A DNA stretch of 64,000 bases from Bacillus methanolicus (GTDB taxonomy: Bacteria > Bacillota > Bacilli > Bacillales > Cytobacillaceae): positions 31,925 to 95,924 of the forward strand of contig NZ_VTQX01000016.1 of NCBI RefSeq assembly GCF_008764295.1. Direction: 5' to 3'. The notes beneath the pieces are model-generated. The model had not been told where the DNA came from. It searched no databases and saw only the letters and a list, made by a program, of their open reading frames with translations. The position numbers were made by a program, and so were the translations under genes. Of this stretch, positions 1 to 9,158 are shown piece after piece. Numbering within the stretch: position 1 is the stretch's first letter; each line of letters opens with the position of its first letter.

Positions 1-2
1 GA

Positions 3-182
3 CAAACAGTGTCGAAACAATCAAACCAAGTTATCAGTAAAGTGAAGGGATTAAAACTTGCGAACATAAATGGAACAAATAAAAGTGAAAATATTTCTGT
101 AGGTGGGCAATCTGATATTCAAAAGAAATTAGAAGAAACAAAAAAAGCATTTGATGAAACGGAACATCAATTAAATCATTAA
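3..182 (+). CDS. ytxH: YtxH-like protein, C-terminal end only
   Basis: The window opens inside this gene; 59 codons remain before a TAA. The visible part is hydrophilic and rich in Lys, Gln, Glu and Asn, ending in a predicted helical tail. The name rests mainly on position: ytxJ follows 28 nt later, and in B. subtilis ytxG, ytxH and ytxJ form a general-stress operon. YtxH proteins are small with an N-terminal membrane segment, which lies outside the window. The residues seen are compatible with that family but do not prove it. Confidence 0.6.
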   Translation, partial: QTVSKQSNQVISKVKGLKLANINGTNKSENISVGGQSDIQKKLEETKKAFDETEHQLNH

Positions 183-210
183 TAGCGTTGCTTATGTAGG
201 AGGAAGCCAA

Positions 211-540
211 ATGGAAAAATTAGAATCTGTTGCGCAATTTGCTCGAGTACTGGCTGAAAATCGTCGTTTTTTCCTGCTAAAGCATTCATTAACATGTCCA
301 ATCAGTCAAGCGGCCTTCGAGGAATTCGAAAGCTTTGCAAATGTTCATGGAAAGATGAACTATTATTATTTGACTGTGCAAGAGGCACGCCCATTATCAG
401 ATCATATTGCTGACACATTTCATGTAAAACACGAGTCGCCACAAGCGATTTTATTTAATCAAGAGGATGTTGCCTGGCATGCATCGCATTGGAAAATTAC
501 AACGGAAACTTTAGCGAAAGCGGTGGAAAGCGAAACTTAG
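211..540 (+). CDS. ytxJ: YtxJ, bacillithiol-system thioredoxin-like stress protein
   Basis: Encodes 109 residues, the usual length for YtxJ. A thioredoxin-like fold is expected; near residue 30 is a single-cysteine CPIS motif after a hydrophobic strand and HSLT, in place of the CxxC of thioredoxins. The family is linked to bacillithiol redox chemistry and, in B. subtilis, to the general stress regulon. The start is the ATG behind AGGAGG. It is the last gene of the ytxH-ytxJ unit and is followed by a strong terminator. No signal peptide or membrane segment is seen, so it should be cytoplasmic. Confidence 0.88.
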   Translation: MEKLESVAQFARVLAENRRFFLLKHSLTCPISQAAFEEFESFANVHGKMNYYYLTVQEARPLSDHIADTFHVKHESPQAILFNQEDVAWHASHWKITTETLAKAVESET

Positions 541-565
541 TCATTAGGAGATCTAAGTTCAGTTT

Positions 566-612
566 AAAAAAGAGGGCAAAAACCATGACTTATGGTTCTT
601 GCCCTCTTTTTA
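566..612 (+). terminator. Terminator after ytxJ
   Basis: Inverted repeat AAAAAGAGGGCAA / TTGCCCTCTTTTT with an inner short repeat (AACCAT/ATGGTT) and a T tract; ends the ytxH-ytxJ transcript. The A-rich left arm could let it act on the opposite strand too, below the convergent FtsA-like gene. Confidence 0.85.
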
Positions 613-787
613 CTTTTGAGCTATGTTGGATGATTTTGTTGATTTTCGGCACAGCTTGTGAGATATCATGGTTTTTCACGTCTTTAAGCTCTGCTGAAAG
701 TCCGCATTGACGAAGAAAAATGCTTGTTTTCTTCTTGAGTTATCGAGTCAGGTTAAAATGAGCCAAAAATTTAAAGAACGTTGGAGG

Positions 788-2950
788 CTAATTTTGCTTT
801 AGCATTTTTGGCCAAACAATTTCTAGCTTGTCACCAGGCTCAATATTTTCAAAGAAAGTCGTTTCGTCACCATTTTTTAGTAATTGAAAACTACCATTTG
901 CTTGGGAAGGCATTTCAATCTCTACAAAGTTAAATAAATCTTGAAAAATAAAAGGCTGCAATTGTTTTTGATGTACGATAAGGTGATCGCCATCTTTAAT
1001 TAAATCATGATCATGGAGAGTTTGCCCATTTCTTTGAAATTCAGTAACTGTTTTCGTAAGTTGAATTTCTTTCCCGTTAAAGTAGACTGGAATTGATTGG
1101 GAGAGCATGAACTGTTTTTTGTCTGCAAACTCTTGAATGGTAACGGTTTTTTTTGCTTCAACAACAATCTGATCTTGATCTTCGATGATATGATTTAATT
1201 TTGCTTCCAACCCATTTTTGTAAAGCTTCCCGGAAAAGGAAGGAATAATGGTATCCTTTTGATTCAAAGTGACTCGGAAAGGCTTTAGCTGCAGAAAAAA
1301 ATGATCTAGATTAAGGGCGATGAACGCTTCCTCTATCGTGTCTGGCATTTTGTATTCGATCTTATCCCGATCCTCAATAATCACGTCAGGAGATACCTCT
1401 GTACCATTGCGCGTAATAATGGGATTAAGCTCATAATATTTCCCATTAATTGTTATCTTCTTAGTAGGGATTTCATCAAGCAATTCGTGAATTTTTAAGC
1501 TTGTTTTTTCTCCATCTTTCCCTCTTTCAAGCGTTAAAATATCTCCATTTTTTACGACATCATCAAAAGAGCAGGCCTCGCCATTAATGAATAACTTTGG
1601 AGGGCTTCCATGCTGTCCTGGGATTGTAATTTGCTGTCCATTTAATGAGACGATCATGGCTAATCCAGGTTTTCCATATAGCTTATTCATCTTGATTCCC
1701 GCTGCAAGGAGACAATCTCCAACCGTTAATTTTTTTACTTCGAACAGGCGTACAGGCTGTTCATTCACATATACCGTTACGTAATGTACAGGTGTTTTTT
1801 GTGCGGCAATGGCAATCCCAATAGGGGTTACGAGCTCAGGTCCTTTTGTAATGCTTTCATCAAGCGTTAACGATGTAATGGCATCAATGCCGCGGATTGC
1901 AACGCGATTAACAGGTAAATTTAGTCTTTCAGCAATTCGTCGCGGTAAATCAGGAGTCTGGCTACCTCCACCTACGAGCATAACCGCTTTCGGTGATTTT
2001 TGTCCATTTAATCGGTAAATTTCATCACAAATGGCTGTGGCCAGTCGATCGATAGCAGGGCCAATTTGTGCGATCATTTCTTGTTTTGGAACTTCCGATT
2101 CAAACCCTAAAATGTCCGTGATCATCACGCTGTCTTTTGCGTTAATCTCCCGTTTTGCCTTTTCAGCTAAAGGAAAATCTAATAAAAATTGATCACTGAT
2201 GGCCTCAGTAATTTCGTCGCCAGCAATTGGTACCATTCCGTAAGCAATAACCGTACCAGAATCAGTTAAGGCAATATCTGAAGTACCGGCTCCAATATCG
2301 ACAAGGGCAACGTTTAATCTTCTCATACTTGGAGGAATCAGGACGTTAATGGCAGCGATTGGCTCAAGCGTCAAAGCTTCCATTTCTAAATCCGCTCGAT
2401 GAAGGGCTGAAATTAAAGATTCGACCACTACTTTTGGCAAAAAAGTAGCAATAATCTCTACGGACGCCTCGTCTCCTTGCTGGTCAATCAAGCTTCCAAT
2501 TTCTTCTCCATCTAAGCGATAGTAGAGAACGGAGTAGCCGACACAATAATAATAATGACTTGAATCTTCTTCATGTTTTTCAGCTACAAGGCTTTGTGCT
2601 TTTTGAACCGTGCTTAACTCAAGGTGAAGAATATCTTCTTTTTGAATCATTGGCTTTCCTTTAATATCAATAGATACCATAGCTCTCTCGGTTTTTAGAG
2701 CTCTTCCCGCTGCGGCAACGCTAACCCTTTTTAACGGCCCGTGTTTTACCTCTAGCTGTTCCTTAATTTCTGTAATAATTTTGGATACGGATAGTACATC
2801 ATGAATTTGACCGTCCAGCATGGCACGTTCTGAATGTTCGATCGCGAGCATATCAACAACATGATAATTTTGCTCATTCTCTTCCAAAATGATTCCGACA
2901 ACGGAACGTGTACCAATATCTAAGGCAAACAATTTTTTCTTTTCTTGCAA
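788..2950 (-). CDS. FtsA/PilM-like actin-fold protein, 720 aa
   Basis: The N-terminal half is an ASKHA/actin-type ATPase related to FtsA and PilM. It has a phosphate-1 loop ALDIGTRSVVG at about residues 9-19, a phosphate-2 loop VDIGAGTSD at about 217, and an adenosine motif VGGGSQTPDL at about 327. An SHS2/1C-type insertion is likely between them. The C-terminal 340 residues are not typical of FtsA, which is about 420-440 aa, and no catalytic motif was recognised there. The start is TTG behind AGAAGG at proper spacing. Long FtsA-like proteins of this kind occur next to aroA in other Bacillus genomes and are distinct from the ftsA of the ftsAZ operon. A role in envelope or division assembly is inference. 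Confidence 0.85.
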   Translation of the reverse strand: MQEKKKLFALDIGTRSVVGIILEENEQNYHVVDMLAIEHSERAMLDGQIHDVLSVSKIITEIKEQLEVKHGPLKRVSVAAAGRALKTERAMVSIDIKGKPMIQKEDILHLELSTVQKAQSLVAEKHEEDSSHYYYCVGYSVLYYRLDGEEIGSLIDQQGDEASVEIIATFLPKVVVESLISALHRADLEMEALTLEPIAAINVLIPPSMRRLNVALVDIGAGTSDIALTDSGTVIAYGMVPIAGDEITEAISDQFLLDFPLAEKAKREINAKDSVMITDILGFESEVPKQEMIAQIGPAIDRLATAICDEIYRLNGQKSPKAVMLVGGGSQTPDLPRRIAERLNLPVNRVAIRGIDAITSLTLDESITKGPELVTPIGIAIAAQKTPVHYVTVYVNEQPVRLFEVKKLTVGDCLLAAGIKMNKLYGKPGLAMIVSLNGQQITIPGQHGSPPKLFINGEACSFDDVVKNGDILTLERGKDGEKTSLKIHELLDEIPTKKITINGKYYELNPIITRNGTEVSPDVIIEDRDKIEYKMPDTIEEAFIALNLDHFFLQLKPFRVTLNQKDTIIPSFSGKLYKNGLEAKLNHIIEDQDQIVVEAKKTVTIQEFADKKQFMLSQSIPVYFNGKEIQLTKTVTEFQRNGQTLHDHDLIKDGDHLIVHQKQLQPFIFQDLFNFVEIEMPSQANGSFQLLKNGDETTFFENIEPGDKLEIVWPKMLKQN

Positions 2951-3179
2951 AACGATACACCTTCTTTAACTATTAATCATACGATTAATCATATACTCTT
3001 AAAATACTTTAATGCTTAAAAGCGTTTAATTATTAAAGAAAAGTACGTGACATTGATAATAAATTCATATATAATAACTCTAATTATACAGAAATGTCTC
3101 TCATTTAAACAGGGCATGAAACAATATTTCTGAATGTGTAAAAAGTAAAGGTAAAAAAGATTCGAAAGGACGGGAAAAA

Positions 3180-4256
3180 ATGAGCAATATGAAACTTGAA
3201 GAATTGCGAGATCGTGTTGACGAACTGAACGTTCAACTACTCAATCTAATTAATGAAAGAGCACGACTTGTGCAAGAAATTGGACGTGTTAAAGAAACTC
3301 AAGGTGTTAATCGCTACGATCCGGTTCGTGAACGCAAAATGCTAGACTCCATACTTGAGAAGAATGACGGTCCTTTTGAAAAATCGACACTACAGCATCT
3401 GTTTAAAGAGATTTTTAAAGCTGGCTTAGAATTGCAGGAGGATGACCATCGTAAAGCTTTGCTTGTTTCGCGTAAAAAACATCCAGAAAACACAATTGTT
3501 GAGGTAAAAGGAGCACAGATTGGCGCTGGTGCTCAACAATTGATTTTCGGACCATGTGCGGTGGAATCTTATGAGCAAGTGGCAACTGTTGCGGAAGCGG
3601 TGAAAGCAAAAGGATTGAAGCTATTGCGAGGGGGCGCCTATAAGCCAAGAACATCACCATACGACTTCCAAGGTTTAGGTGTTGAAGGGTTGAAAATTTT
3701 AAAAAGAGTAGCTGATGAGTATGACTTGGCTGTTATTAGCGAAATTGTGAATCCGGCAGATATTGAAATGGCAGCTCAATATATAGATGTTATTCAAATT
3801 GGTGCCCGTAATATGCAAAACTTTGAACTCTTGAAAGCAGCTGGAGCTGTCAATAAGCCAGTTCTGTTAAAAAGAGGATTAGCGGCGACCATTGAGGAGT
3901 TCATCAACGCTGCCGAATATATTATGGCGCAAGGAAACGGTCAGATCATTCTTTGTGAACGCGGGATTCGCACATATGAAAGAGCAACGAGAAATACGTT
4001 AGATATTTCTGCTGTCCCAATCTTGAAGCAGGAAACCCATTTGCCAGTCCTTGTAGATGTGACCCATTCAACTGGTAGAAGAGATCTCCTTCTCCCAACT
4101 GCAAAGGCTGCGTTAGCGATTGGCGCTGATGGTGTAATGGCAGAAGTACATCCGGACCCAGCGGTTGCTCTGTCAGACTCAGCACAGCAAATGGATCTTG
4201 ATCAATTTGATCAATTTATGGAGCAGCTTGTCGCTTCTTCGCTAGTACGAGTATAA
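3180..4256 (+). CDS. aroA: Bifunctional chorismate mutase / DAHP synthase
   Basis: Catalyses the first step of the shikimate pathway (phosphoenolpyruvate plus erythrose 4-phosphate to DAHP) and carries a chorismate mutase. Residues 1-90 are an AroQ-type mutase helix bundle; residues 100-358 are the DAHP synthase barrel with [18 protein letters not shown] and [10 protein letters not shown]. At 358 residues it is full length. The fusion is typical of Bacillus, where the mutase domain gives feedback sensing by chorismate or prephenate. The gene stands alone with its own terminator and lies between the FtsA-like gene and ccpA, as in related genomes. It is called aroA in B. subtilis and often aroG elsewhere. 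Confidence 0.96.
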   Translation: MSNMKLEELRDRVDELNVQLLNLINERARLVQEIGRVKETQGVNRYDPVRERKMLDSILEKNDGPFEKSTLQHLFKEIFKAGLELQEDDHRKALLVSRKKHPENTIVEVKGAQIGAGAQQLIFGPCAVESYEQVATVAEAVKAKGLKLLRGGAYKPRTSPYDFQGLGVEGLKILKRVADEYDLAVISEIVNPADIEMAAQYIDVIQIGARNMQNFELLKAAGAVNKPVLLKRGLAATIEEFINAAEYIMAQGNGQIILCERGIRTYERATRNTLDISAVPILKQETHLPVLVDVTHSTGRRDLLLPTAKAALAIGADGVMAEVHPDPAVALSDSAQQMDLDQFDQFMEQLVASSLVRV

Positions 4257-4277
4257 TCTCTTCTTCATACACAATAA

Positions 4278-4315
4278 ACAGTCTTCTGCTGTGGGCAGAA
4301 GGCTGTTTCATTTTT
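4278..4315 (+). terminator. Terminator after aroA
   Basis: A 12-bp stem with one G:T pair (ACAGTCTTCTGC / GCAGAAGGCTGT), 5-nt loop, then a T-rich tail. Confidence 0.85.
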
Positions 4316-4707
4316 GCTGAATAAGTGCTAGACACAACACTGTTACGGGAGACTATTATGACTTGAAATCTTTAAGCTATAAGGATGGAAATAACAATAG
4401 AAGAAAGATGTTCAGAAAACATCGAGGAAAAAATGCTTTTATAAAGCTTATACTGAGCTCGAAGTTTTTTATTAGGTTAAAGCCTCACTTGCTCTCAATT
4501 TGTTGACGATTTTCAATGCTCATTAAGAAATCTTTAAGAAAAATAAGGGATTTTGTCATTGATTTTCGACTTTTTTGTAAAAAAATTAGTCTTGACATTG
4601 CGAGAGATAGCGGAGTGAAGTATTATTAAGTACATAATTACACACTAAAGCGTGTTAATATAGGTTAAAATAAAAATAAATCATTGTTTTAGAATAAGGA
4701 GTCGATT
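4316..4707 (+). other. aroA-ccpA intergenic region
   Basis: About 390 nt without a supported gene. A TTGACA at 4592-4597 is followed by TATTAT at 4621-4626, but the gap is 23 nt, so a standard sigma-A promoter is not secure. No cre site or riboswitch was recognised. Confidence 0.4.
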
Positions 4708-5709
4708 GTGATGAATATAACGATATACGATGTGGCAAGAGAAGCTAACGTATCGATGGCAACAGTTTCGCGTGTTGTGAACGGGAATCCCAATGTAAAG
4801 CCTGCTACGAGAAAAAAGGTATTAGAAGTAATAAGCCGATTAGGCTACAGACCCAATGCGGTGGCACGAGGGCTGGCAAGTAAGAAAACAACAACAGTTG
4901 GAGTAGTTATTCCAGATATTTCAAGTACCTTTTTCGCAGAGTTAGCGCGAGGGATTGAGGATATCGCAACCATGTACAAGTACAATATTATTTTGAGTAA
5001 CTCGGACCAGAATAAAGAAAAAGAACTTCACTTATTAAATACCATGCTTGGAAAACAAGTAGATGGAATCGTGTTTATGGGTGGGAATATCACTGAGGAA
5101 CATGTGGAGGAATTTGAAAAATCTCCTGTACCAATTGTATTGGCTGGTTCTATTGAAGAAACAGAACAGGTTCCATCTGTAAACATTGATCATGAACAAG
5201 CGACATACGATGCAGTTTCTTCTTTTGTTGAAAAAGGTCATAAGAAGATTGCTTTCGTGATTGGACCATTCCATGAGCCAATTAATGAAAAGAAAAAATT
5301 AATCGGGTACAAGCGTGCACTTCATGAAGCCGGTATTGATTACAACGAAGAATTGGTTGTTGAAGGGGACTATACTTACGATTCTGGAATTGAAGCATTT
5401 GAAAAATTAATGGAGCTTGAAGACAAGCCTACTGCCATATTTGTTGGCTCAGATGAAATGGCTTTAGGGGTTGTTCATGGGGCAGAGGATCAAGGCTATA
5501 GCATTCCTGCTGACTTTGAAGTGATTTCATCAGATAATACAAGGCTAGCGTTAATGGTTCGTCCACAGCTTACAACCGTTGTTCAGCCGTTGTATGATAT
5601 CGGAGCGGTAGCCATGCGCTTATTAACAAAATTAATGAATAAAGAGAAAGTGTCAGAGCAAACGGTAATTCTGCCACACCGCATTGAACTGCGCAGCTCT
5701 ACGAAGTAA
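4708..5709 (+). CDS. ccpA: Catabolite control protein A (LacI family)
   Basis: Master regulator of carbon catabolite control in Firmicutes. With HPr-Ser46-P or Crh-P it binds cre sites. The N-terminal LacI-type helix-turn-helix ([20 protein letters not shown]) and hinge helix ([11 protein letters not shown]) are followed by the periplasmic-binding-protein-like effector domain; the sequence is nearly identical to B. subtilis CcpA in many stretches. The start is taken as GTG at 4708, six nt behind AAGGAG, giving the same length as the B. subtilis N-terminus; the ATG at 4711 is equally possible. The motPS genes that follow ccpA in B. subtilis are absent. Likely targets in this window are the acsA/acuA and ackA cre sites. 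Confidence 0.97.
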   Translation: MMNITIYDVAREANVSMATVSRVVNGNPNVKPATRKKVLEVISRLGYRPNAVARGLASKKTTTVGVVIPDISSTFFAELARGIEDIATMYKYNIILSNSDQNKEKELHLLNTMLGKQVDGIVFMGGNITEEHVEEFEKSPVPIVLAGSIEETEQVPSVNIDHEQATYDAVSSFVEKGHKKIAFVIGPFHEPINEKKKLIGYKRALHEAGIDYNEELVVEGDYTYDSGIEAFEKLMELEDKPTAIFVGSDEMALGVVHGAEDQGYSIPADFEVISSDNTRLALMVRPQLTTVVQPLYDIGAVAMRLLTKLMNKEKVSEQTVILPHRIELRSSTK

Positions 5710-5721
5710 GGAGCGCATAAT

Positions 5722-5759
5722 AAAACGAGGGCGTCCTGATAATGGACGTCCTCGTTTTT
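5722..5759. terminator. Bidirectional terminator between ccpA and acsA
   Basis: A 15-bp stem (AAAACGAGGGCGTCC / GGACGTCCTCGTTTT), 7-nt loop, T tract on the plus strand and A tract at the other side, so it can serve both convergent genes. Confidence 0.88.
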
Positions 5760-5833
5760 GTCTAATGTAACTTGGAATATGCTGGATTTCCTACGGAATT
5801 AAAGGAGTATAGGAGAAACGGCCTCTCACACCT

Positions 5834-7552
5834 TTAATCCTCCATTGTTGATAAATCGCCAGTTGGTAAGTCGAGCTCCCATGCTTTAAGGACACGTCGC
5901 ATAATTTTTCCGCTTCGAGTTTTTGGAAGCTTATCACGGAATTCAATTTCACGTGGTGCTGCATGTGCTGCAAGTCCTTTCTTCACAAATTGACGAATAT
6001 CTTCCTTTAAATCATCACTTACTTCGTAACCATCACGGAGAGCAATGAAGGCTTTGATAATTTCCCCGCGAACTGGATCAGGCTTGCCGATTACGCCTGC
6101 TTCAGCTACTGCTGGGTGTTCAACCAGTTTGCTTTCCACTTCAAATGGTCCTACTCGTTCACCAGAAGTCATAATGACATCGTCAACACGGCCTTGGAAC
6201 CAGAAATATCCGTCCTCATCCATATAGGCTGAATCTCCAGAGACATACCAATCACCTGGCATAAAGTAGGATTGATATTTTTCCTCATTGTTCCAAATGG
6301 TTTTCATCATCGATGGCCAGCCTTTTTTGATCGCTAAATTTCCCATGCGATTTGCTGGCAGCTCATTTCCTTGGTTATCGACGATAGCCGCTTTCACACC
6401 TGGAATAGGTTTTCCCATAGAACCTGGGCGTATTTCCATACAAGGATAATTGGAAATTAACTGTGCACCTGTTTCCGTCATCCACCAATTGTCATGGATG
6501 CGACGATTAAATACTTTCATTCCCCATCTAACAACTTCAGGATTAAGCGGTTCTCCCACACTAAGTATATGGCGAAGCTGGCTTAGATCATAGTCTTTAA
6601 TAATTTCATCTCCAGCCCCCATCAGCATGCGAAATGCAGTAGGAGCGCTGTACCAAACGGTTACGCCATACTCTTCAAGCATTTTGTACCATGTATTTGG
6701 ATCAAATCTTCCTCCAACAATGAGATTGGACGTTCCTGTTAACCAAGGGCCGAATATCCCATATGATGTGCCAGTTACCCAGCCTGGATCAGCCGTACAC
6801 CAATAAACATCATCATCCCGCAGATCAAGCACCCATTTAGCTGTTTGATAATGCTGGAGCATGGCGTTATGAACATGTAAAACACCCTTTGGTTTGCCAG
6901 TTGAGCCTGAAGTGTAGTGAAGAATTAATCCGTCCGTTCTTTCCACCCATTCGATTTCCAGCTTATTGCTTGCCTCTTGCAGACGCTTATTAAAATCAAT
7001 ATATTGTTCGCTCTCTTGAATTTCATGACCAACGAGGAAAATATGCTTTAAAGCGGGTAATTCGCCCACTGGAACGCGTTCAAGCAATTCAGGTGTTGTG
7101 ACGAGCACCTTTGCTTCACTATCTTCGAGTCGATCCCGAACCGCCCCTTCCATAAATGCTTCAAATAAAGGACCAACGATCGCACCCAACTTAATAGCGC
7201 CTAGTACAGTGAAATATAGTTCAGGAGAGCGGGGCATAAAAATAAATACTCGATCCCCTTTTTCAACATCCCCATACGTTTTCAGTACATTTCCAGCCTT
7301 ATTTGTAAGCTCCTTCATTTCTTTAAAGGTATACTTTTCATTTCGATTAGCATCACGGTAATATAGGGCGACTTTATTTTTTCGATAGGAATTTGCATGT
7401 TTATCGATCGCTTCATGAGCCATATTTACAAGCCCTGTCTCGGCCCAAGAAAATTGCTTTTCGACTTCCTTCCAATCGAAGTTTTCATATGTTTCACGAT
7501 AATTTTGTAAGTTATATTCCCCTTGTATAACTGGTAGCGTTTCCAATTTCAT
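5834..7552 (-). CDS. acsA: Acetyl-CoA synthetase (AMP-forming)
   Basis: Activates acetate with ATP and CoA to acetyl-CoA, for growth on acetate or overflow products. At 572 residues it is the length of B. subtilis AcsA. It shows the adenylate-forming P-loop HYTSGSTGKPKGV near residue 215, WWMTETGAQ near 355, the GDWYVSGD hinge region and the C-terminal PKTRSGKIMRR. The Lys in SGKIM is residue 549, the known acetylation target of AcuA in B. subtilis. It starts at ATG behind AAGGGGGA and is divergent from acuABC, whose products switch it off and on. A 17-spaced promoter and a cre-like site lie upstream. Confidence 0.97.
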   Translation of the reverse strand: MKLETLPVIQGEYNLQNYRETYENFDWKEVEKQFSWAETGLVNMAHEAIDKHANSYRKNKVALYYRDANRNEKYTFKEMKELTNKAGNVLKTYGDVEKGDRVFIFMPRSPELYFTVLGAIKLGAIVGPLFEAFMEGAVRDRLEDSEAKVLVTTPELLERVPVGELPALKHIFLVGHEIQESEQYIDFNKRLQEASNKLEIEWVERTDGLILHYTSGSTGKPKGVLHVHNAMLQHYQTAKWVLDLRDDDVYWCTADPGWVTGTSYGIFGPWLTGTSNLIVGGRFDPNTWYKMLEEYGVTVWYSAPTAFRMLMGAGDEIIKDYDLSQLRHILSVGEPLNPEVVRWGMKVFNRRIHDNWWMTETGAQLISNYPCMEIRPGSMGKPIPGVKAAIVDNQGNELPANRMGNLAIKKGWPSMMKTIWNNEEKYQSYFMPGDWYVSGDSAYMDEDGYFWFQGRVDDVIMTSGERVGPFEVESKLVEHPAVAEAGVIGKPDPVRGEIIKAFIALRDGYEVSDDLKEDIRQFVKKGLAAHAAPREIEFRDKLPKTRSGKIMRRVLKAWELDLPTGDLSTMED

Positions 7553-7589
7553 TGTAAAAAGTATCCCCCTTTTTGATATCGTTGTATTT

Positions 7590-7618
7590 ATTATATTACA
7601 AATAATTACTTTTCACAA
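7590..7618 (-). promoter_or_regulatory. acsA promoter
   Basis: On the minus strand, TTGTGA (complement of 7613-7618), 17 nt, TATAAT (complement of 7590-7595), about 40 nt before the acsA start. Fits a vegetative sigma-A promoter. Confidence 0.75.
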
Positions 7619-7686
7619 TTTTAAAAATATTCATTTGTAAAATAATGATAAAAGTCACTAAAATAATAAAAATACTGAAAATTTTG

Positions 7687-7700
7687 TGAAAGCGCTTTAT
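7687..7700. promoter_or_regulatory. cre-like CcpA site between acsA and acuA
   Basis: TGAAAGCGCTTTAT has the GCGC core and palindromic flanks of the cre consensus TGNAANCGNWWNCA, failing only at the final CA. A TATAAT at 7717-7722 suggests that the site overlaps the -35 region of the acuA promoter, as expected for catabolite repression. The same intergenic region holds a known CcpA site in B. subtilis. Confidence 0.75.
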
Positions 7701-7828
7701 TATAAATTAATTCATGTATAATAATAGTAATTATTCATATTGAGTTAATCTCATTATCGGTTTAGATAGACTGGATCACGCTAAAGAAGTTTTTTGTGAA
7801 TCAATTAAAATATTTAGGTGGTGGAGCC

Positions 7829-8461
7829 GTGGAACATAAAAAAACATATAATGCGAAAGAACTAAAGACTCCTCATGGAGATTTAATAATCGAAGGGCCG
7901 ATTTCCTCAGAGACGTTATCGCAATTGGAGTTTCATGAGGATCTGGTGGCGTTTCGCCCTGCAGCTCAGCAGCATAAAGCATTGCTTGGGATTGCGGATT
8001 TGCCAGAAGGAAGAATTATTATCGCGAGGCATAAGCAAATGATAGTTGGCTATGTCACGTATTTATACCCTGATCCTTTGGAAAGATGGTCAGAAGGAAA
8101 AATGGACAATCTTATCGAATTAGGAGCTATTGAGGTCATTCCGAAATTTCGGGGCTGTCAGGTGGGGAAAAATCTCCTCATCGTTTCAATGATGGATGAT
8201 GCAATGGAAGACTATATAACGATTACAACGGAATATTACTGGCATTGGGATTTAAAAGGGACGGGATTAAATGTATGGGAATATCGTAAAGTAATGGAAA
8301 AGATGATGAATGCTGGCGGACTTGAATGGTTTGCAACAGATGACCCGGAAATCAGTTCCCATCCGGCTAATTGCTTAATGGTGAAAATTGGGAAACGAGT
8401 TGATAATGAATCGATCCAAAGATTTGATCAGCTTCGTTTTATGAATCGGTTTATGTACTAG
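7829..8461 (+). CDS. acuA: AcuA, protein acetyltransferase acting on AcsA
   Basis: GNAT-family lysine acetyltransferase that inactivates acetyl-CoA synthetase. The product is 210 residues, exactly the B. subtilis length, when GTG at 7829 (MEHKKTYN) is used; this start sits behind AGGTGGTGGAG. A GTG 33 nt upstream gives a longer frame but lacks the family N-terminus. The GNAT core is visible as ELGAIEVIPKFRGCQVGKNLL near residues 105-125, and the family block TTEYYWHWDLKG follows. It is the first gene of acuABC and runs divergently from its target gene. Confidence 0.95.
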   Translation: MEHKKTYNAKELKTPHGDLIIEGPISSETLSQLEFHEDLVAFRPAAQQHKALLGIADLPEGRIIIARHKQMIVGYVTYLYPDPLERWSEGKMDNLIELGAIEVIPKFRGCQVGKNLLIVSMMDDAMEDYITITTEYYWHWDLKGTGLNVWEYRKVMEKMMNAGGLEWFATDDPEISSHPANCLMVKIGKRVDNESIQRFDQLRFMNRFMY

Positions 8462-8510
8462 AACCGTTGTCTTTACGTAAGGAAGTAAAGAGTGTTTAGG
8501 AGGTTTCATG

Positions 8511-9158
8511 ATGATTGTCGAAGAAATAATGATTTCGAAACTGTATACATTAGAAAAAGAAAATACGATAGAAGAAGCAATTCATTTAATGAAAGAAAAT
8601 CGAATAAAGCATATCCCCATCGTCGATCGTGACATGCGTTTAATCGGCATTGTGACGGATCGCGATATAAAGGAAGCAATCCCTTCAATTTTTTTCTTTG
8701 ATGATAATCGGGAAATTTTACAAAAACCTTTGGAATCGATTATGACAACGGAAGTGATTACTGGTCATCCATTGGATTTCGTTGAAGAGGTCGCTGCCAT
8801 TTTTTATGAAAGTAAAATTGGCTGCCTTCCAATTTTGAAGGATAAAAGGCTAGTAGGAATTATTACGCAAACGGATTTACTTCATACTTTAGTAGAATTG
8901 ACCGGAGCTCATCAGCCCGGCTCACAAATTGAGATTCGCGTGCGTAATAAGATGGGGATGCTCTTTCGCTTATTTTCAGATATTCAAAACTGCAAGGTGA
9001 ACATATTAAGTGTGCTCGTATACCCTGATAAAAGAGATGAGGACTTTAAAATAATTGCCTTAAGGATCCAAACGATGAATCCGCTTCGCTTAATTGAAGA
9101 ACTTGAGAAATCAGGGCATGAGGTGCTATGGCCAAATCTTCCGGGGATGGAAGTATGA
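8511..9158 (+). CDS. acuB: AcuB, CBS-pair plus ACT domain protein
   Basis: A 215-residue protein with two CBS motifs (about residues 1-60 and 75-135) and a C-terminal ACT-like domain (about 140-210). CBS pairs usually bind adenosine nucleotides, so AcuB may couple AcsA control to energy state; its exact role in the acu operon is not settled. Of two adjacent ATG codons, the second (8511) has the better 7-nt spacing from AGGAGG and matches the family start MIVEEIM. Its stop shares one base with the acuC start, which suggests translational coupling. Confidence 0.93.
   Translation: MIVEEIMISKLYTLEKENTIEEAIHLMKENRIKHIPIVDRDMRLIGIVTDRDIKEAIPSIFFFDDNREILQKPLESIMTTEVITGHPLDFVEEVAAIFYESKIGCLPILKDKRLVGIITQTDLLHTLVELTGAHQPGSQIEIRVRNKMGMLFRLFSDIQNCKVNILSVLVYPDKRDEDFKIIALRIQTMNPLRLIEELEKSGHEVLWPNLPGMEV

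Noticed and set aside
4592..4626. TTGACA and TATTAT as a ccpA promoter
   Set aside because: The 23-nt gap is too long for a standard sigma-A promoter.
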